A stretch of DNA of 64,000 nucleotides from positions 1-64,000 of the forward strand of contig CAKQUV010000007.1 of the NCBI GenBank assembly GCA_934277615.1, read 5' to 3'. The first letter of the stretch is position 1, and each line of letters opens with the position of its first letter. The notes beneath the pieces are model-generated. The model was not told the origin of the DNA. It saw only the letters and a program-made list of their open reading frames with translations, and did no database searches. The position numbers and the translations under genes were made by a program. Below are positions 53,982 to 61,493 of this stretch, piece after piece. The stretch comes from an uncultured Clostridia bacterium. Lineage in GTDB: Bacteria > Bacillota > Clostridia > Christensenellales > CAG-917.

Positions 53982-54656
53982 TTAATCTTGCCACTTATAA
54001 CCCAGTCCCCACACGGTGACTACGTTGTTGATACCCACCTTCGAGAGCTTGTCGCGAAGCCTTGCAATCGTCACCGCAACAGTGTTTTCGTCTATATATT
54101 CGTCAACACCCCACACGTCGTCGATAATCTTTTGTTTGGGCATAATTTGGTTCTCGTGAGAGGTAAGATAGTCGAGAATTTTGAACTCTTTGGACGTGAG
54201 CGCAAGTGGTTCTTCTCCTACGCGAGCCTCGTATCTCGACGGTGAGATAAGCAATTCACCGTATCGCCTGTCACCCGTAGGAACGACGTTGAACTCGTAA
54301 TACCTACGTAGTTGCGCGCCAACTCTCATCACCATTTCTTTGAAAGAAAACGGCTTGGTTATATAGTCGTCCGCGCCGAGGTCGAACATGCGCACTTTAT
54401 CCTCTTCCGTCACCTTTGCCGACACCACGATGATTGGGATATTGGTAGTCTTGCGCAACGTTTCGCACACGGTGAAGCCGTCGAGTTTGGGCATCATAAT
54501 ATCCAAGAGCACGAGGTCAGGCTTAACGTCCTTGACCTTTTGCAAAGTTTCCGCGCCGTCGTAGGCTTGGTACACGTCGTGACCCGCTCTTTGAAGATAA
54601 CTCTTCATCATATCGGAAATTTCGCTATTATCCTCGGCAATAAGTATCTTTCTCAT
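53982..54656 (-). CDS. OmpR/PhoB-family response regulator
   Basis: A 224-residue response regulator with a receiver domain (acidic pocket D9, phospho-acceptor D52 in LLDIMMP, K101 in TKPF) and a C-terminal winged-helix DNA-binding domain (LTSKEFKILDYLTSHENQ ... DENTVAVTIARLRDKL). It is next to the histidine kinase gene and follows the EFR1 gene by 24 bases. Targets are unknown; the promoters at 52228 or upstream of its own operon are natural candidates to test. Confidence 0.96.
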   Translation of the reverse strand: MRKILIAEDNSEISDMMKSYLQRAGHDVYQAYDGAETLQKVKDVKPDLVLLDIMMPKLDGFTVCETLRKTTNIPIIVVSAKVTEEDKVRMFDLGADDYITKPFSFKEMVMRVGAQLRRYYEFNVVPTGDRRYGELLISPSRYEARVGEEPLALTSKEFKILDYLTSHENQIMPKQKIIDDVWGVDEYIDENTVAVTIARLRDKLSKVGINNVVTVWGLGYKWQD

Positions 54657-54680
54657 ATCCTCTTCCTTTTATCTTTTTAT

Positions 54681-55601
54681 TTATTGTACAACACAATCGT
54701 CGTTATTTTCAAGATTTTTTGTCGCCGCCTCTTGATTTTGCTCGATTTTCTTCTTTGCGTCTGCAAAGTATCTTGCATACGCTCTCCTACAATACCAAGC
54801 GTGTTTGTCCTTTTGTGGCGTTTGCGGGGTCTTAAACGAGTATTTGCCGTTGATGCGCCACCCGTTGAGAATACCTATATTAAAGGCATCCGTCGGGCAG
54901 TTGAAGGAACATCTCGCACACATAAGACAGTCACCGCCAAAGGAAAATTTGCCGTTTTCGTCGATTTTTATGTTACCAACGGGGCAATTCTTTGCGCACG
55001 CACCGCATCTTATGCACTTTTCGCCATCCACCTTGAAATGTTTTCCGTTCATCTTCATTGCGGGCTGTTCTATGCGCACTATCCACGCCCAAAGCGCGCC
55101 GAAAGGCACTTTGGAGAGTTTGTGCACCTTGCCCTCAAGCACTTCTCTTGCCTCGATAGGCGCAAGATTTTGAAGAGTGTCGAGCATCTTTACGCTCATC
55201 TCGTCCGTATGGCGGAAAATCATATTGTAAGGCATCACGTAGTGATATTCGCTCTTTGGGATATATCCTTTCTTTTTGAGAATGCTATTCATTTTGATTG
55301 AGGACACATTGTTGATTTTGAGAGGTTCACCCGATGTTTTTAGCACAAAATACTCTTTCTCGCTTGCCTTAGGCAACGCCTTTGCCAATTCGAGCGTTAT
55401 GGACGGCGCATTGAATCCGTGTATGGGATAGGCAAAACCCACGTAGTCGAATTCGCCGGGATTAGGCAAATTGTCAAAGCCTTTTTTGAGCGGAAAAACC
55501 GTAGTTTCAACCCCGTTTTTCTCAAATTCTTGCTTATATATATCGCACGCTCTTTTGGTGTTTCCCGTGCCCGAAAACGTATAAATTATCGCCTTTTTCA
55601 T
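54681..55601 (-). CDS. EFR1-type flavodoxin-ferredoxin protein
   Basis: An electron-transfer protein of 306 residues. The N-terminal half is a flavodoxin-like domain with the phosphate loop TFSGTGNTKRA (about residues 8-18) and GFAYPIHGFNAP. The C-terminal half has two 4Fe-4S clusters, CIRCGACAKNCPVG (about 195) and CLMCARCSFNCPTD (about 222). This is the EFR1 (flavodoxin plus ferredoxin) family common in Clostridia, whose partner is often unknown. The ATG at 55601 is preferred over one six bases earlier because GAGGG spacing fits it. It begins two bases after the SDR stop. Confidence 0.93.
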   Translation of the reverse strand: MKKAIIYTFSGTGNTKRACDIYKQEFEKNGVETTVFPLKKGFDNLPNPGEFDYVGFAYPIHGFNAPSITLELAKALPKASEKEYFVLKTSGEPLKINNVSSIKMNSILKKKGYIPKSEYHYVMPYNMIFRHTDEMSVKMLDTLQNLAPIEAREVLEGKVHKLSKVPFGALWAWIVRIEQPAMKMNGKHFKVDGEKCIRCGACAKNCPVGNIKIDENGKFSFGGDCLMCARCSFNCPTDAFNIGILNGWRINGKYSFKTPQTPQKDKHAWYCRRAYARYFADAKKKIEQNQEAATKNLENNDDCVVQ

Positions 55602-55603
55602 AG

Positions 55604-57178
55604 TCATCCCTCAAAATGCGTATAGCACGCGTTATGTTTATCGTCATAAAAATAAGTGCAGTTTTCGCCTTTTGCGTGAGTGTCGTACCACACTTGCGCG
55701 TAGAACGGCATAAACTTTGACAGTCTGTCGTAGTCCCAAGGGCTCGGTTGACAGCACTCCGGACACCAATGCCCCGCTTTAAGTATGCAATACGGCGACG
55801 CCCAAAACTTGTGTCCGTCGTGGCACTCCCATTGTAGTTTGGTGTATAAATCACCTTTCGTCATACTTTGCGAGAGGCACTTTCCGCCCCTAAACTCCGC
55901 CGCCGAGCGCATGTCTTCTATATCGAGTTCGCTATCAGGCTTGCTTTCGTCATAACCGTGGTCGAGGATATATCCGTGTTCTTTGAGCTTGTTTATATCC
56001 CTCATATCATCGTAATCTATGCTTCCGTCGGCAAGTTGTCCGTGCGCAAGGACGGGAAAATGCTCCCAATCCGTCGGCATGCAGTTCAGATTGTCCTTGC
56101 TTCCGAAAAACGCGCGAATTCTGCCGTTTTGGTTGGTTTTCACCCAATATCTCGGAGCGTTATCGTCTTTGAGAAGCCTCTCTATCGCAAGTTTGGACAC
56201 GAGTTTTGCGGGCACGAGTTTTCCGAGGCGGTAGTATTCGTGCTTGGACAAAATCTCTTGCCAATAGTCCTTTACGTCCTCGTGTTGGAAGTCGAAATAA
56301 TCGTTGAGGATATGACTGTCTTGAAACCACATACAATGAAAGTTGCGCAAGGAGTTCCAACTCGGTTTCATATACTTTTGCGTAGAACCGCCGATAATCT
56401 TAAATCCCTCGTCAAAAGTATCGTAACCTGTAACTCTGTTGCACGCGCCTCCGCCTATGTTGTAGCACCTTTTCCAAAACGCGCTTTCAAGTTCGCCTTT
56501 TGCGTCCTTTTCCACGAGCCTACGCATCAAAAGTCCGCTATCGCGCGCCGTAACCCACTCGATAGGAGCATTGAAGCACGTATGGAACATCAGTCCGTCT
56601 TTCATATTATTTGACAGCATCTTTGAGTGGAGCATACCCGTTTGGCGCAACACCGCCCAATTTTGCACGTCGCTGTCTATAACATAGCGTTCACCCTTGA
56701 TTTTGCTTGCGGAATACTCGTCGTAAGTGCTGGATATGAGCGGATCTCCCACTCTGCCCCACGGGTGCTTGTAGTTGCGATTGCCGTATATGGCAACGGT
56801 GGAAATATGCACGAGTTTGGGTTGATTGTCCTTTATCTCACTCACCGCGTCCACGATGTTCATTGCGCCGAGGCGGTTGCATCTGTCCGCAAGTACGGGA
56901 TAATGGTCTGCCGTGGGCGGAATAACCGCCGCGAGATTGAGAACGTAATCACTGCCTTGAGCGAGCGTTCTGCAATCTTCGATATTTGCGATATCACCGA
57001 ATATTGCCTCAAATTTCGCACCGTATTTGCGCTTCCACTCTCTTGCGAGCCTCTTTTCTCTTCTTCCGTTCATAAGCAACGCCTTGATTTTTCCGACGAC
57101 GTCGCTTTCAAACAATTGTTCGAGCGTTTCTCGCCCCATATTTCCGCTTGCACCCGTAAGTGCGATAACCTTTTGCAT
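55604..57178 (-). CDS. NAD-dependent extended SDR with C-terminal metal-ribbon-like domain
   Basis: A 524-residue protein. The N-terminal ~330 residues are an extended SDR (epimerase/dehydratase type): GASGNMGRE nucleotide loop (about 9-17), LNLAAV, and the catalytic YSASK (Tyr and Lys four apart). The C-terminal ~190 residues are not part of a usual epimerase. They end with WECHDGHKF...C...HWCPECC, a Cys/His pattern like a zinc or iron ribbon. Substrate is unknown; steroid, sugar or lipid dehydrogenase roles are all possible. GGAGG precedes the ATG. It heads an operon with EFR1 and a two-component system, which hints at a redox reaction fed by EFR1. Confidence 0.85.
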   Translation of the reverse strand: MQKVIALTGASGNMGRETLEQLFESDVVGKIKALLMNGRREKRLAREWKRKYGAKFEAIFGDIANIEDCRTLAQGSDYVLNLAAVIPPTADHYPVLADRCNRLGAMNIVDAVSEIKDNQPKLVHISTVAIYGNRNYKHPWGRVGDPLISSTYDEYSASKIKGERYVIDSDVQNWAVLRQTGMLHSKMLSNNMKDGLMFHTCFNAPIEWVTARDSGLLMRRLVEKDAKGELESAFWKRCYNIGGGACNRVTGYDTFDEGFKIIGGSTQKYMKPSWNSLRNFHCMWFQDSHILNDYFDFQHEDVKDYWQEILSKHEYYRLGKLVPAKLVSKLAIERLLKDDNAPRYWVKTNQNGRIRAFFGSKDNLNCMPTDWEHFPVLAHGQLADGSIDYDDMRDINKLKEHGYILDHGYDESKPDSELDIEDMRSAAEFRGGKCLSQSMTKGDLYTKLQWECHDGHKFWASPYCILKAGHWCPECCQPSPWDYDRLSKFMPFYAQVWYDTHAKGENCTYFYDDKHNACYTHFEG

Positions 57179-57322
57179 AATTGCCTCCTTCGTTTTACGG
57201 CTATATTATCGCACCCCGAAACAGCAAAAATCTTGACAAAAACTTTACAATTTCCCGCAGTTTTCCGCCACTTTTCGCATTTTGTAAGAATTGTGTAAGA
57301 ATTATAAAACAAAGAGAATATG

Positions 57323-57435
57323 CACGCCTTGAATACGGATAACTAAAAAACACCGCGCCACTGCACGGATATAAAACAAATCGCACTTTTGCACGGATAT
57401 GAAAGAGCAAATCACGCTACTGCACGGATATGAAA
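57323..57435 (+). repeat. Short tandem repeat (about 30-base unit, three copies)
   Basis: TGCACGGATAT occurs at 57362-57372, 57390-57400 and 57421-57431, each followed by GAAA or AAAA; a degenerate copy (ATACGGAT) lies upstream. Units are 28-31 bases. A GCGCGAC/GTCGCGC hairpin follows (57438-57455). No gene is evident; it lies upstream of the SDR operon promoter region. Confidence 0.55.
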
Positions 57436-57499
57436 AAGCGCGACCGAAGTCGCGCCGAGATTGTTATAGAAAAACCAAGAGATGATTTGCCAAAGAACA

Positions 57500-58020
57500 A
57501 ACGGCAAAAGTCAAGGAAGACGAGGACGTCGCACGGAGCGTACCTATTCTTGCGTAGCAAACGCTGACCAAACACGGAGCAAGGCGCAATTATTAACGAA
57601 ATGTGCTTATTCGGAGTTGGAGGCGCAAGGCGTCGACCGCACCGAGCGCCAAGCTTGCGTCACACACAAGGCTTTTATCCACAATTGTCGCTTGTTCCAA
57701 TTGCTTGCTTTTTGCATTGGTGCTCCTTTTTTCCTTCACACAAAAGACTGCGCTTTCATCTTATAAATATCGCACTATCGTTCGCTTGTCTTTTGTGTGT
57801 GGAAGCCTTGTTGGTGTAGTACAAGTGAGCCGATAAGTGTTGTTCTTTTTATCGGCGAACGAGTGGCATAACAAGAGAACGATACTTTTCTATGCGCGTG
57901 CCGAGTTCCCCTCTTGCGAACGATGTTTGTTTAAGTAGAGAAATGATGTTATTTGAGCAATAGGGGAAAGCCCGAAGGGAAGGGGTGATATTGCATTAAA
58001 AGAGTTACGACTATCCCTAT
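57500..58020 (+). repeat. Dispersed intergenic repeat, copy C
   Basis: Shares blocks with copies A (600-985) and B (13141-13750): TGTGCTTATTCGGAGTTGG, TCTATGCGCGTGCC and GAGTTACGACTATCCC. It contains extra sequence with a 12-base perfect inverted repeat, CACACAAAAGAC (57737-57748) / GTCTTTTGTGTG (57788-57799), that the other copies lack. No transposase or believable gene is seen. Confidence 0.58.
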
Positions 58021-58041
58021 TACACGCGCACAGGCTGACAA

Positions 58042-58070
58042 AGAAAAAGCACAGCGAAATCGCTGTGCTT
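58042..58070 (-). terminator. Intrinsic terminator of rplM-rpsI
   Basis: Ten-base stem AAGCACAGCG (58047-58056) / CGCTGTGCTT (58061-58070), followed on minus by TTTTTCTTTG, 26 bases past the rpsI stop. Confidence 0.88.
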
Positions 58071-58095
58071 GGTTGTGCGTCTTGAACGCGTTTGG

Positions 58096-58509
58096 TTAAC
58101 GTTTGCTGAATTGGGGAGCTTTACGTGCCTTGTGCAAACCGTATTTCTTACGCTCTTTCGCTCTCGGGTCGCGAGTGAGGTAACCTTCGCTCTTGAGAGT
58201 GGCTCTGTATGCTTCGCTGTCTGCGACGCAGAGCGCTCTTGCGATACCGTGACGGATTGCGCCTGCTTGACCGGTGTAACCGCCGCCGTAAACGTTGACG
58301 TATACATCGAATTTGTCGGTCGTGCCGGTTGCAACGAGAGGTTGATTGACGATGAGCTTCATCGTGTCAAGCGGGAAGTACTCGTCGAGAGTGCGCTTGT
58401 TGATGATGATTGCGCCTTCGCCGCCGGGGATAAGACGAACTCTTGCGATAGCGGTCTTTCTTCTACCGGTGCCGAGATATTGAACTTTCTTGGTTTTCTT
58501 AGTAGCCAT
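58096..58509 (-). CDS. rpsI: Small-subunit ribosomal protein uS9
   Basis: A 137-residue 30S protein that contacts the P-site tRNA with its C-terminal tail. It has the family signature GTGRRKTAIARVRL, GGGYTGQAGAIRHGIARAL, LTRDPRAKERKKYG and the C-terminal KARKAPQFSKR. It follows rplM by 14 bases, the usual order, and is followed by a terminator. AGGTGG precedes the ATG. Confidence 0.98.
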   Translation of the reverse strand: MATKKTKKVQYLGTGRRKTAIARVRLIPGGEGAIIINKRTLDEYFPLDTMKLIVNQPLVATGTTDKFDVYVNVYGGGYTGQAGAIRHGIARALCVADSEAYRATLKSEGYLTRDPRAKERKKYGLHKARKAPQFSKR

Positions 58510-58523
58510 ATTCCACCTCTCAA

Positions 58524-58988
58524 TTAGTTGAGTTTGAGCTCAACGGGGCATTGTGCCTGATGATCATGCTCTGCACCTGCGTAAACGCGGAGTTTCTTGA
58601 GCATTTTTGCACCGAGCGTGTTTTTGGGAAGCATACCCTTGACAGCCTTGTACACGACGAATTCAGGTTTTTCCGCCATCAATTTCTTGTATTGGATTTC
58701 CTTAAGACCGCCGATGTATCCGGTGTGATAACGATAGTATTTGTCCACAAGTTTGTTGCCCGTGAGGACGATTTTATCGCAGTTGATTATGATAACATGG
58801 TCGCCGCAGTCGACGTTGGGAGTGTATTGGGGTTTATTTTTGCCTTTCAAGATTGTAGCAACTTGAGATGCAAGACGTCCGAGAACCATATCGGTTGCAT
58901 CGACGATATACCACTTGCTTTCCACTTCGCCCGGCTTTGCCATATAAGACTTATTGTTTTTTGCCATTGAAGACAAATCCTTAGCCAT
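58524..58988 (-). CDS. rplM: Large-subunit ribosomal protein uL13
   Basis: A 154-residue 50S assembly protein. It has SYMAK, WYIVDATDMVLGRLAS, YTPNVDCGDHVIIIN, GMLPKN and the closing RVYAGAEHDHQAQCP, all typical of L13. The ATG at 58988 is chosen for GGAGGT seven bases upstream; this gives a slightly longer N-terminus than usual, and starts at internal Met codons are possible. A structured leader and a promoter lie upstream. Confidence 0.97.
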   Translation of the reverse strand: MAKDLSSMAKNNKSYMAKPGEVESKWYIVDATDMVLGRLASQVATILKGKNKPQYTPNVDCGDHVIIINCDKIVLTGNKLVDKYYRYHTGYIGGLKEIQYKKLMAEKPEFVVYKAVKGMLPKNTLGAKMLKKLRVYAGAEHDHQAQCPVELKLN

Positions 58989-59009
58989 AGTGCTAACCTC
59001 CATAAATTG

Positions 59010-59072
59010 TTTTTGCAAGGCGTATGCCGAACTCGGAGGGGCTAGTTCTTCGCAAGGTCATACTTCTTCCAA
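59010..59072 (-). promoter_or_regulatory. Structured leader of rplM (candidate L13 autoregulatory leader)
   Basis: On the minus strand GTATG pairs with CATAC, enclosing GAACT/AGTTC and CCTTGC/GCAAGG-type complementarity, about 25-85 bases before the rplM start. L13 leaders that bind the protein and regulate its operon are known in Firmicutes. I cannot show that this matches that family. Confidence 0.45.
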
Positions 59073-59086
59073 AAATATGCTTGTTA

Positions 59087-59115
59087 ATAATATTAAATTG
59101 TGCAATATAAGTCAA
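59087..59115 (-). promoter_or_regulatory. rplM-rpsI promoter
   Basis: On the minus strand: TTGACT (59110-59115), 17-base spacer, TATTAT (59087-59092), about 100 bases before the start codon. Confidence 0.75.
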
Positions 59116-59181
59116 GCGTTTTTCCGCAAAATTCAATCTTTTTTGCAAAAACCGAAGATTTTTGCGGTTTGGAGCCGTATT

Positions 59182-61302
59182 TCAGGCGTTTTGAACGTCC
59201 GAGATATCCACAATCATATGCTTGCAATCGAGGTCTTTCAAGCCTTCTATCGAGGTTTCTTCACCGTCCAAAAGCACCTTTGCGCTCTTGACGTTTGCAA
59301 ATTCAAGCGACAATTTCTCGGTTGCGATATCGTCCGTCGGCGTAATCTCGATTTCATAAGCGCCGCTCTCGGTTTTGCGCATATCGAAGTCGATTTTCCC
59401 TTGCTCGTCAATCATCGTAAACGTGTTTTCACCCGGATAGATGCGCACTTTGATATCGGAAAACTCAGTGGAATTGTCCGTCGCCTGCGTCATCGGGATT
59501 ATGCCGCCCTCTTTGACGAAAACGGGATAATCGGAGAGTGAAAAATCTTGTCGATATACCTTTCCGCCCTCGTATTTCTTGCCGTCGAAAAAGCCTATCC
59601 AGTTGCCCTTTGGCAACCAAAATGTGTGTTTAGATACACCGTTTTTGCTCTTTTCCGTAATGGGGCAAACAAGCATTTGCTCGCCGAAAAAGTATTGATT
59701 GCGCCACTTTTTGCTATATGCGTTTTTGTCGCCTTTGACGTAATAATACATGGGGCAAATAAGCGGAACACCATCTTCTGCCGTGCGCACGTTTGCGGTG
59801 TAAAGATAAGGCAAAAGCGCATGGCGCAAGCGCAAAAAGTCCTCTGCTATGTTCTCGACCTCTGGATAATTCCATGGCTCTTTGCTCATTGCCTTGTTGT
59901 TGGAATGCAGGCGGTTGATAGGTGAAAATACGCCGTATTGCAGCCATCTGAGATACAACTCGTTGTCGCCTTTTCCAAAGAGGTGTCCGCCTATATCGTG
60001 CGACCACCACGTATAACCTGCGTTGGAAGCGAGCGCAGTGAAATACGGTTGCAAGCGCAAACTGTTCCACACCACCCACGTGTCGCCGGAGAAACCGAGC
60101 GGATATCTGTGCGAGCCGAGCCCCGCGTATCGCGACAGTATAATGCCCCTTTTGCCGTCACGGCAAATATCCATCGTGTGATAGTGGTTGAGAAGCCAAA
60201 GCGGATCGAGCCCTTTCATCTTGGACTTCGTGCCTTGTTGCCAATCTATCCACCAAAAATCAACGCCCATTTCCTCGTACGGATGGTGCAAGATATTGAA
60301 GTACGCATCACGGAATTTTTCGTCCGTGAGATCGAATTCAACCGTCTTTTTGGTGCTCGGATCAATACCGCACGCCCTTGCCATCTCGGGATATTGCTCC
60401 TCAAAATATCTCACGCCGTCGCGGGGGTGCAAGTTCATAGTTACGGCAAGATTGCGCCCTTTCAAATTGCTCAAAAAGCCTTTGGGATCGGGGAAAAGTT
60501 CTTTTTCAAACGTATATCCCGTCCATCCCGCGCCTTGGAAAGATTTGTATTCCGCATCCTTGGGCGTGTTCTTGACGATATGCCAATCCATATCGATGGT
60601 CGCGACGGTGAGCGGAATATTTTTTTGCTCGAACTTGTCCATAAGCGCAAGATATTCCTTATCGGTGTACGCGTGATAGCGCGACCACCAGTTGCCGAGC
60701 GCGTATTTGGGCAAAACGGGAGTGTACCCCGTAAGCGCATAGTATTCTTTAAGACCGCCGAGATAATCGTCCTCGAATGCAAAAACGTATTTGTCCACGC
60801 AATACTTTTCTCTCGGACTCACACTTCCGTCCTCGTTCAAAAGTACGGACTTGCCGTCGTCGATTTCGCTTATTCCGTTGCTTGCAAAAATACCTTTTCT
60901 TATATGCGCAATGCAGAAATGGTCTTGCTTTTCACGTCTGCTCTTCCAGCCTCCGACGACGCCGAAAGTGCCGTCCAAAGTGCGTGCCGTTCCGCCGAGA
61001 TTGAAGCGGTTGCTTATCGCTCGCCAGTCTTTTTCGTCCTCGGTTTTTACATATACGTTGGCATTGTCAAGGTCTATGCAAAACATGTACTTATCCGTAA
61101 CAACAAGCACTTTATCGCTTGTTTTTTGCACGGTAAAGTGCGGATTTGCAAAATTGCGACACACAACAAGCTGCGTGCGCTTATCTGTAAATTCGCCCTT
61201 TTCGACACGGATAATCCTGTCGCTAAGCACGCTTATCCTAACGTCGTCAAACACTACGACGTTCTTTTCTTTTGCAGGTGCAAGGTCAACTGAAAATCTC
61301 AT
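59182..61302 (-). CDS. Glycoside hydrolase family 31 enzyme
   Basis: A 706-residue GH31 alpha-glycosidase. The beta-barrel shows the nucleophile Asp353 in WWIDWQQG and the acid/base Asp407 in GFSGDTW, with the usual DMDWH and YLYTA segments. There is no signal peptide, so it acts in the cytoplasm on imported oligosaccharides. GH31 includes alpha-glucosidases, alpha-xylosidases and sulfoquinovosidases; the WIDWQQG form is seen in a bacterial subgroup, and the exact substrate cannot be read. It is divergent from the ClC transporter gene and lies downstream of a palindromic promoter that suggests control by a repressor. AGAGGAT precedes the ATG. Confidence 0.92.
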   Translation of the reverse strand: MRFSVDLAPAKEKNVVVFDDVRISVLSDRIIRVEKGEFTDKRTQLVVCRNFANPHFTVQKTSDKVLVVTDKYMFCIDLDNANVYVKTEDEKDWRAISNRFNLGGTARTLDGTFGVVGGWKSRREKQDHFCIAHIRKGIFASNGISEIDDGKSVLLNEDGSVSPREKYCVDKYVFAFEDDYLGGLKEYYALTGYTPVLPKYALGNWWSRYHAYTDKEYLALMDKFEQKNIPLTVATIDMDWHIVKNTPKDAEYKSFQGAGWTGYTFEKELFPDPKGFLSNLKGRNLAVTMNLHPRDGVRYFEEQYPEMARACGIDPSTKKTVEFDLTDEKFRDAYFNILHHPYEEMGVDFWWIDWQQGTKSKMKGLDPLWLLNHYHTMDICRDGKRGIILSRYAGLGSHRYPLGFSGDTWVVWNSLRLQPYFTALASNAGYTWWSHDIGGHLFGKGDNELYLRWLQYGVFSPINRLHSNNKAMSKEPWNYPEVENIAEDFLRLRHALLPYLYTANVRTAEDGVPLICPMYYYVKGDKNAYSKKWRNQYFFGEQMLVCPITEKSKNGVSKHTFWLPKGNWIGFFDGKKYEGGKVYRQDFSLSDYPVFVKEGGIIPMTQATDNSTEFSDIKVRIYPGENTFTMIDEQGKIDFDMRKTESGAYEIEITPTDDIATEKLSLEFANVKSAKVLLDGEETSIEGLKDLDCKHMIVDISDVQNA

Positions 61303-61325
61303 TTTTCAATCCTCTAAAAAGATAT

Positions 61326-61365
61326 TTTGCTATTATATAATAGCAAAGAAGGCACACGGTGTCAA
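61326..61365 (-). promoter_or_regulatory. GH31 promoter overlapped by a 22-base palindrome
   Basis: On the minus strand: TTGACA (61360-61365), 17-base spacer, TATTAT (61337-61342). The -10 lies inside a perfect 22-base palindrome at 61326-61347 (half-site TTTGCTATTAT). A repressor bound there would block transcription, as is common for sugar-utilisation genes. Confidence 0.65.
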
Positions 61366-61441
61366 TACCGTCAATCCCAAACGATCAAACCGCGCTACGC
61401 GTTGGCGCACGCGCTTAAAAACGCTACGCAATAAAAAATAA

Positions 61442-61470
61442 TTGCTTTTGTCGATGTATAAGACTATAAT
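61442..61470 (+). promoter_or_regulatory. Promoter of the ClC transporter gene
   Basis: TTGCTT (61442-61447), 17-base spacer, TATAAT (61465-61470). The start site would be near 61477, so the in-frame TTG at 61473 is excluded and the ATG at 61494 is used. Confidence 0.65.
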
Positions 61471-61493
61471 TATTGAACGAAATAGGTAGCTCT

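Noticed and set aside
57323..57435. CRISPR array
   Set aside because: Only three short repeats of 11 conserved bases with spacers that resemble each other, and no cas genes nearby.
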